Positions 57,599 to 64,000 of a DNA stretch of 64,000 nucleotides are shown in pieces (the first letter of the stretch is position 1; every line of letters begins with the position of its first letter). The position numbers and the translations under genes are program-made. The notes beneath the pieces were generated by a model that ran no database searches, was not told the DNA's origin, and saw nothing but the letters and a program-made list of their open reading frames with translations. Source of the stretch: Marasmius tenuissimus (taxonomy: Eukaryota > Basidiomycota > Agaricomycetes > Agaricales > Marasmiaceae); the NCBI GenBank assembly GCA_029532415.1, contig JAQOTA010000070.1, positions 248,001-312,000 of the forward strand, written 5' to 3'.

Positions 57599-57910
57599 TG
57601 ATGAGCCGGCATGACGCCTAGCGCAGAGGACTACAACATGGCTACACTACTACTTACCAGAGAGGAGTTTAGAGAGTTAGAGGCGAGACGTAGAAGCTCA
57701 AGCACACTTATAGATTCAGGTAGAGAACTACGAGCTTATATACATGTAGAAACTATAGTGAATACCATATAAGGACGATAATAGAATTTGTACATATGAT
57801 CATAAGTAAGAATGATAAATGGAACAATAGTCCCGCATAATATGATGGCGGGAAGTATGAACCGGGACTTCGGATATACCGGGATCTAATAATAGTCCAC
57901 GGATTCAACA
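57599..57910 (-). repeat. Copia 5' LTR (312 bp)
   Basis: This is the upstream LTR in element orientation and the presumed promoter of gag-pol. It differs from the 3' LTR at one of 312 bases. It is followed by the second GGATC and the remaining tail codons of the membrane-protein gene. Confidence 0.97.
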
Positions 57911-58015
57911 GGATCTTTGGACGCCGAGGAAGGGGCTTCTTCGCAGGAGTCAGCAAACGATGGAGTAGCAGGGGTTTCCGCAATAGATGCCAACTTACGG
58001 CCCGGCCACCTGTAG

Positions 58016-58777
58016 ACCTCGGATGTTACTTTGCGAAAAAAGACTCGGGAGATGGGTCAGTGCGCACTGCACAGGAACGAGATACGACTTACGATGAGGG
58101 TCCTACCCCTTCGTGGTCAGTAGACTATGGCTTCGTACTTGTTTTGTTGGTCCAGGTTCATCTTGAAGTCGCCTTTCTATAGTTCTCAAAAAAAAGAACA
58201 TATTTATTTAAATCAGATAAAATGAATATCGTCGAGTGAACGTTCCACATTTATGTAAACCCCTTGCTTCCGAGTCACCCTGCAACCCAGATATGTTGTT
58301 GATCGCACGTTGTTTGATGATGCGGAAGCGGGCGTTCGAATGCCCGTTTGAATGGTCGCCTTACGAAGCTTGGGCAGGCCAGCTCAACGAGTATATGTCA
58401 CCTGGTATTACCAAATATGCCATATGTATAGAACCCTTGATTTGATTGATATATCAATACTGTAGAAGGCGATAGCCCTGCCAGACCAGCCAGGAGCTTA
58501 AAGTTGGATAAATACTAGGGACTTATAGCGTGCCCTCCCTAGTGGGGGCGGTATCCCGTGGTCCGGTAGTCGGGTATAGGTCCGTCCCGCCTCCCGACAT
58601 TGCACGTGCCCTTTCCGCACTCCCGCCTTCCCGTCAATTTCCCATGCCTGTTATAGGATGGCGCCATCCCGGCTATCCCGCCTCCCGACTGTCCGCCCCG
58701 CCTCCCCGACGGTTGTCCCGCCCCTTTATAGTAGAGAAAACAGCATAAATTGTACTAGTAATATTATACATGATAAA
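58016..58777. other. Intergenic region with a CCCG-rich block
   Basis: No gene is supported. From about 58540 to 58736 the sequence is unusually rich in CCCGCCTCCCGAC-like words on the plus strand, against an AT-rich background. The block could be a degenerate MITE or a tandem-like expansion, but I could not define termini or a target duplication. ATCAGATAA occurs at 58212-58220 by apparent chance. Confidence 0.4.
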
Positions 58778-61700
58778 TTAGCGGTCATGAGCTACTCTGA
58801 GAACCTTCCCGACCAGTTCACGACCCTCCGCATCGTCCTCGTCCTCGTCGCCGTCGTCGTCATCGTCATTGTCGCGCGGCATGGCTTGTTCCGGTTCGGC
58901 TAGGTCGTCTCCGATCTCCTCAGACTCCTCCCATTCCCTTGGTAGAGCCGACCGCTTCAATCCTCTCCCAGGAGAGAAGTACTGTAGGTAGGCGGGGTCG
59001 AAGCCAGGCAGCTTGTAGATCCGGCGAAGGCGCATTCGATGCCAGGCTTGGAAACGACCCCTTTCCCAACGATACAAAGCAATCTGATGCGCTAGGGCGG
59101 GGTCGCTCTGCTCGAGGTACGCTTCGGCTGCTCGGAGGAAGTTTCGTTCTTCTTTCATGTAGGTGACCAGTCGCTTGATTTCAACGTGGAGTCGGTCCAG
59201 CTCATAGTGAGCCCCCCAAATCTTGCAGTACTTGGTTACAAGGGTGCGGTTTGCTGGTTGGGCCCACTTCTTGGTACGAACATCATCTCTGGTCTCCCGA
59301 AGGAAGTCCAGCTCTGATAGATATGTCTTCTCAATCACGGTGTCGTAGGAGAGCGTATCTTTGCCGAGAGAAACTGCCGCTTTGTTGAAGTTGTCGACCG
59401 CCGTCTTGATTGCCGCCGAGCGGGTCTTGAGGGCCTTCCCAAGATGCTGCCGCATTTTATACCCTAAGGTAGTGATTAGTAAACGCTGTGACATAGATAT
59501 ACTCTATAACACACCTGTACTTGCCAAATGCATCTTTGAGAGCTCGAATATTCTAGCAACAACCAGTGCCTCCAGCCTATCAATCGCCTTCTGGTAGTCC
59601 TGGTTCTTCGACATTTCTGCTGCCTTGTCCCATTCCTCTGAGTCCTCCGTCCATCTATCCTTGATATTGAGCTTGTGTTCAAGCACGTGAACCTCCGCCA
59701 TGAGCTTAGTCTCCAACTCGTTGTCCTGTCGCATGCTACGTTCCAACCGCGCTGTCTCATCCTTGTCCCCTGGCTTGTACTGCAGGAATACAGTGCGAGA
59801 TGATGCCAGCCGTTCCTGACAGCTCTTCAACGAAACGAGCTTTCGAAAGAGCTCAATGATTGCCTCGTCTTCCTCGGGGGTATCTTGTCGAGAGTCGAGA
59901 TACTCCCTCTCCTCCGCCAGCCAACCCAACACGTCACTCGGCTTCTCTACGCCAATTTCCTCCATCTCCTTGAAGATCTTCTCCTTCTCAGCAAGGATTT
60001 CTAGGACCTGCGCGTAGTTGTTGTATATGAACTTGCTGAGGTTGGCATAGGATTCGAAGTTGTCGTGGTGGTACATCCATTCTTCAATCATCTGACGTCG
60101 ATGGAAACGACTGGCATGCCGAGTTGCGCTGGTGAGGGCGTTTGACTGGGAGAACAGGCGTTCGAGGACCTCGAGATCCTCAATACCGGCGGCGAAGATG
60201 TAGATCATGAGATAGAGGAGCTGGCATCGTCGGTTGTGGGCGTGACCGTGCATGAGTCCAATAAGTATCTTCAGCTTCTCCTCGACAGCAAGCTCCTTCA
60301 GCGGGCTCTTCTCAACAGTCGCGTTGAACCCGCATCCGATGTCGTAGCCAAACCCCTTGGAGCCGGAAGGATCCGGTAGGCTGTATTCTTCGCGCTCCTT
60401 CTTGCAGGCATTGAGGTATCTTGAAAGGATGGCTAGTGCTAACTTTCGACTTATTGATTGGTTAGTTAAAGAACTGAAGGAAGTGAATTGGACGAAAGAC
60501 ACTCACCCTTCCCCACTCTTCACCATGTCCGCGATCCAAAGCACAAACATGTGCCGGCATGTCGAGACGAAGACCCCGGTCTCATCATACATGACTTTTT
60601 CATGCTCGGTGTGTGCGTCCTTCATGTTGCTCCATCTCTCTTCACATCCGTTCTTCTTTTCTCCATTCCCCGGTGGTGGTGGCTCCCAGTCCTTGTGATT
60701 CGGCCAGTTGTCCCTCTCCCACCAATCCACCTCCTCGCGGCTGAGGAAATATTCCCTTCCACCCTCTCTCGGGTCTTCTCTCTCTTTCAAACGACCCGGT
60801 CCTCCATTCTCTCCAGTTGTCTCTCGGCGTTCCACCCGCTTCAATGAATCATTGCCATCCATTGCACCCAAGAACTCGATCTCCAGCTGCTTCTCTCCTT
60901 CCACTGGATACTGGCAGGCAGGACAGGCATTGAGGGATCGCCAGTCAGGCTGATCCCGCCTGAGAAACACCTTGACCTTCTTTCGAATCCGGTTCTTCAC
61001 GGCGATGAAGGCGTCGAATGAGCTCGAAAACTGAACGCAGAGGTAGTGTTGGAAACGAATGCCATGAAGATCGCATATTGCGCGAATGAAAGGTTGAATG
61101 GTTTGTCGTGGGCACCGGACAAAGAGGTAATAGTACAGTTCGAGCATTCGTGTTGTGATGGCGGATTTGTGAATAAGGGGGTTGCATGGAAAATAGCCTT
61201 GGCGAATGAGGCTCGAAGACCGGTAGGTGTCTGTAGTATACCTTGGGATGTTAACATTGGAATTATCTACGAAAAGGTTTCATCAGTCTGCCTTCATTTG
61301 TAAGGTTCAATGTAACACTCACAGAAGACATCCCGGACCACAACGGATTCGAAGTCTACCACCTCTGCACTGTACGAGGCACCTGTAGTCTTCCGGTAGC
61401 AGTAGTCCATATATGCTTCGGCCATTTCTTCAATTTGGGCTTCCCAACGAGTTGAATCAAGTTTTATTTTGTCTCGTCGCGTGCGAGTGTCCTTATAATA
61501 CCTGAGTATAATCAGAGAGAAGCTAGAGTTGAGTAAAAACATATGCTTACGAGCTCCAGTACGACCGCGTTGCTTCTTGAAATGCTTCACGTTCTATCCT
61601 CTCTCCCTCGGTCTCCTTGTCTTCATCTTCCCAATCTCCATCATCTTCTGGGGCCGCATTCATTGGAATTGTCGAATCGTCTACATTGAAGCTGTTGGAG

Positions 61701-61978
61701 GACGTGGACTCAGCCATATCCTCCTCGTTGAAAGAGTCGTTGTTCGTGGTGTTGTAGCGCTCGTGGTCAATAAGGTCGAGAAAACCCATGTTATTTCGTG
61801 CGGCTTGTTTTCTCATTTGTTTCAAACGTTTTTCTACGGCTGTTTTTCGTTGCGCCTGTTGATTTTGTGAGAAGCTCCGGATAGAGGAGCGAGTATGCCC
61901 GTCGACATGGCCGGATAGAAGGTTGGCGGGTGCGCGAATAGGCTTTTGTCGAGAGGTCAGTGCCCGTAGGGGAGGCAT
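58778..61978 (-). CDS. KDZ transposase with CxC1-like cysteine cluster, 995 aa
   Basis: Five exons, 61978-61551, 61501-61323, 61266-60507, 60449-59515 and 59463-58778, sum to 2988 nt (995 aa) with no break. The pattern is that of Kyakuja-Dileera-Zisupton transposases of basidiomycetes. It shows SSSLIRQGYFPCNP and ELYYYLFVRCPR. DWRSLNACPACQYPVEGE (~residue 310) carries a CxxC pair of the associated cysteine cluster. These are followed by GAMDGNDSLKRV, EYFLSREEVD and GFGYDIGCGFNATVE (~490). GLMHGHAHNRRCQLLYLMIY and ERLFSQSNALTSATRHASRF (~555) come next, then a coiled-coil-rich region and an acidic tail (DNDDDDDGDEDEDD). The Asp of MDGN, the Asp of YDIGC and a Glu of the IEDLEVLER region are likely members of the DDE triad. 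The family cuts and pastes DNA. The start is 88 bp from the divergent TET/JBP-like gene. I could not define terminal repeats. One may lie beyond the window. Confidence 0.92.
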
Positions 61979-62066
61979 ATTCCTGACCGTTGTAGTTGAC
62001 GCGACGTGTCACGTGGCTGACCGACCTCTCCCTCTCACACTCGCGAACACTGACATCGTGCGCAAA
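61979..62066. promoter_or_regulatory. Shared divergent promoter, KDZ / TET-JBP pair
   Basis: Only 88 bp separate the two start codons, which face away from each other. The genes must share a promoter region. No TATA box is evident. CGTGTCACGTGGC contains a CACGTG E-box palindrome at its centre (about 62009-62014). Confidence 0.55.
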
Positions 62067-63655
62067 ATGGCCAGTAATTTTGAACGTAAGTTTTTCCTTA
62101 TTCTATTTCCCCTTTATGTTCGCATTTGTCATGTGCTAGACTACGCTCTCCAAGGCGGGGAGGGTGCAGTAGCTCTTCTTTTCCGCCTACAGTATGCAAT
62201 CCCGAACTTGGGACAGCAGAACAGTCATCTCATTTACAGTCCCCTTCTCATCCTTCTCATCACGTTCACAACTGATAATTCATATTTGCCAGCGCGACGA
62301 CTACGGAACAACAAGGAATATGGGTGTATCTGGGGTGAAGATGTGGTCGTTGACCATGTTAATCTCTCAGATATTCTCTGCTCAGCCCAGAAAATCCAGG
62401 AATCTACGGACGAGAGCGACTTGACCGACTACAGCACCGACAACGACGAGGTCAACGAAATTCAAACAGTGAACAGGCCCACACCCAAGTCCACCGAACC
62501 CAAAATCATGAAGACGGTGTCCCCTCCCGTAGCCACGCCTCTCAGACAACTTGCTGGCATGACCTACTCGCCTCGGGTACCCACGGAACGAAAGTACACC
62601 GCCAACATGGCTCAGCCAGCGAAGAAGCGGAAGCTGGAGAAGAAGCGGACTAAGGACAGGTCAAAAAGGGACGCAGAGCGTGCGAGGGTGCAGAACGAGG
62701 AAGAGCGCTCAACGAAATCGTGTGCCCAGCGTCATATTGCGCGGACGTTATCCTCATCTCACACAATCCAAAGCGAGTACGACATTCCGAAAGGCGTATG
62801 GACTGGGCCACGACTGGGGGAGAATAGCAGAGCGTATACGAAGGACGAGGCATTGGCGGCTGAACCCGGAATGCGGTACATTCCGTGGGATGGAAGGTGC
62901 GCCGACGTTTTCGTCATATGGTCTCGTTACTGACTTTTGGCATTTGTTTTAGAGAGACGAAACTCGTGCGCACCTCTGAACACCGCCTAGCACTACTTGG
63001 TGGCCGACCTAACAACGGAAAGTGGATGGAGTACATGGCAGAGGTTTTGCGACTTCTGGAATGGGCCCATGACAACATACACTTCCTGAAGGCGCAGAAG
63101 CCTACGCGACGTGGCGACTACGACAATATCAGGACGGGGGTGTCGTATGGCGGCGGGCAGACGGAACCCGGTAACCTCGTCAATAGCAAACACAACGAAG
63201 AGATTCTACAGGTGCTCAGAGATAGCGAGGCTATCCAGCAGGTAGCGGGTTATGCGGACTGTGAGTTTTTAACACCTTCGTGGCATCCACTTATCTCATT
63301 TTGACTACGAACAGACCTTATGAAGACTTACTTTCGGGATTTACACACGTTGTATACCAACGTTCAAGAGAAGCTTCAAGTCGACAATCCCGAACTAGTC
63401 CAGAATTTCGCCAGGTGCTGCTTTGCAGCTTGCACCTTCAACTTCGGCCAAGCAGTTACCCGTCGACACACCGACTATCTGAACCTCTTGTTCGGTCTGT
63501 GTGCGGTCCTGCCTGTTGGAAGCTATAACCCCGAGGAAGGCGGGCATCTTATCCTTTGGGGTTTGAGGTTGGTTATCGAATTCCCCTTTAACGATCTCCT
63601 ACAGGAATCTAGCGACTTTACAGCAGAAGGCCCGAGAACGGATGAAAAAACTTAG
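62067..63655 (+). CDS. TET/JBP-like dioxygenase, apparently truncated
   Basis: Exons 62067-62085, 62293-62896, 62953-63260 and 63315 onward join in frame. The first ~150 residues are acidic and then basic, with a likely nuclear signal (KKRKLEKKRTKDRSKR). The TET/JBP-type fold follows: LLGGRPNNGKWMEY, GVSYGGGQTEPGNLVNSKHN, IAFTF-like CCFAACTFNFGQ, and RRHTDYLNLLFGLCAVLPVG with an HxD iron-binding pair at ~residue 360, then NPEEGGHLILWGLRLVIEFP. In relatives this is followed by a strand carrying the second iron His and then the 2-oxoglutarate-binding Arg. Here the frame runs into FNDLLQESSDFT and stops at 63655. The family oxidises 5-methylcytosine in DNA. This copy is probably inactive unless splicing recovers the missing part. 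An alternative splice (63568-63604) would instead join it to the downstream basic frame. Confidence 0.75.
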
Positions 63656-64000
63656 AGCAGAGCGTGCTTCCCTCTTGACAGAGTCAGAAAGAATAGCGGC
63701 AAAGGAACAGAAACAAAGAGAGAACCTACGATACTATCAGGCGTACGTCGGTATGGGTCTTACATTCATGTAGCCAGCTCACCACTCTGCAGGAATCGCG
63801 TCAAGATATCAGACAGGAGATACCGGAAGAGATGGGGTTTAGAAGGCACTGTGGCCTCAGACACGCAACAGAACTAATCTCAACATACCAGACCGTTCAA
63901 CTTATCCTTCATATGGTGCAAATCAAACATGTCAACTTTCTACACGGCGCGATGACAAAAGTACAGCAACAACGAAAGTACCGCGATCAAGAAAAGTACG
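63605..64000 (+). CDS. Basic coiled-coil frame, partial, at the window edge
   Basis: From 63605 a frame reads NLATLQQKARERMKKLRAER and SERIAAKEQKQRENLRYYQA. A GTACGT...CTGCAG intron (63741-63803) then joins it to NRVKISDRRYRKRW. Such Arg/Lys/Gln-rich RYYQANR-like segments recur in repetitive hypothetical proteins of mushroom genomes. Around 63970 a similar KVQQQRKYRDQEKY appears, so the unit may continue beyond the window. It may be the 3' part of the TET/JBP-like gene through alternative splicing, or a separate, broken gene fused by a rearrangement. I cannot decide. Confidence 0.4.

Larger units (their letters stand above)
51535..57910 (-). mobile_element. Complete Ty1/copia LTR retrotransposon, 6376 bp
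   Basis: The element is bounded by 312-bp LTRs and flanked by GGATC on both sides (51530-51534 and 57911-57915). It is transcribed leftward. In element orientation the order is 5' LTR (57910-57599), primer binding site, leader, a single gag-pol frame, polypurine tract, 3' LTR. The domain order protease-integrase-RT-RNase H defines Ty1/copia. All parts are present and the LTRs differ at one position, so insertion was recent. Confidence 0.97.
48435..58015 (+). pseudogene. Multi-TM integral membrane protein gene split by two transposon insertions
   Basis: Exons 48435-48521, 48584-48602 and 48665-48832 read MSSANDTGILLEP, YPTLTLSLMTLVYGVYIPTF and IYLIGSISLFVLATLFTGAE. The gene resumes at 50396 (EAVIEFDAAKTRDYNRFLQY) and continues with YDSAIADWML|IHRCYIVWD, LLVTSLTVVASYN and ISTVLTHAEVF. 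The last exon begins GLAPTLIIARV and runs to 51534, then resumes at 57911 with SLDAEEGASSQESANDG and ends at 58015. This is the layout of the many multi-TM proteins of unknown function in mushroom genomes. The intron 48833-50395 contains a TIR element. The last exon is split by a copia element. I could not join 50489 to 50641 without a frame problem, so further decay is possible. If transcribed, translation would stop five codons into the LTR, losing the last ~33 residues. Confidence 0.75.

Noticed and set aside
58212..58220. ATCAGATAA iron-GATA motif
   Set aside because: Not upstream of any iron-related gene; consistent with chance occurrence in AT-rich sequence.

Overview
The window looks like nuclear DNA of a mushroom-forming basidiomycete (Agaricomycetes). 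The evidence is genes packed with 45-65 nt introns, a tandem laccase pair, secreted GH3, GH115 and thaumatin-like enzymes, a KDZ-type transposase beside a TET/JBP-like dioxygenase gene, a Ty1/copia element, and a seven-TM-type membrane protein of a kind expanded in these fungi. I found no rRNA, tRNA, CRISPR or prokaryotic features. For nine genes I assembled all exons by hand and the lengths sum to a multiple of three, so those models are firm. For others only the span and landmarks are given.

Layout. 1-8.2 kb is gene-poor, with one disordered Arg/Pro-rich protein (2363-3563). 8.2-11.1 kb holds two housekeeping genes, an Rpp14/Pop8-type RNase P/MRP subunit and a DCN1-type cullin neddylation factor. 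12-13.4 kb is a secreted thaumatin-like protein with a 7-nt microexon and a GC-AG intron. 13.6-15.8 kb is an unrecognised multi-exon gene on the minus strand. 16.6-25.2 kb carries a GH3 glycosidase and a GH115 alpha-glucuronidase in tandem. 25.6-27.7 kb is a siderophore-iron transporter on the minus strand with two ATCWGATAA sites upstream. 31.7-39.3 kb is a tandem laccase pair. 40.2-40.7 kb is a small secreted protein and 42.5-45.8 kb is CHO2, the phosphatidylethanolamine N-methyltransferase.

From 46.7 kb the sequence is dominated by mobile DNA. One multi-TM gene, starting at 48435 and ending at 58015, is split by two insertions. The first is a TIR element in an intron (48858-50377) that itself contains a hAT-type MITE with a perfect 8-bp target duplication. 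The second is a complete 6.4-kb copia retrotransposon (51535-57910) with a perfect 5-bp duplication, an uninterrupted 1802-codon gag-pol, and LTRs differing at one of 312 positions. A decayed last-exon fragment of a related gene lies at 46.8 kb beside a short CACTG-ended MITE.

The right edge (58.8-64 kb) holds an intact 995-residue KDZ transposase and, 88 bp away and divergent, a TET/JBP-like gene. This matches the known association of these families in basidiomycetes. Here the dioxygenase domain appears cut off before its second iron-binding histidine.

Functionally, the middle of the window is a lignocellulose and cell-wall region (thaumatin-like protein, GH3, GH115, two laccases) with an iron-uptake gene inside it. 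The right third shows several layers of transposition.
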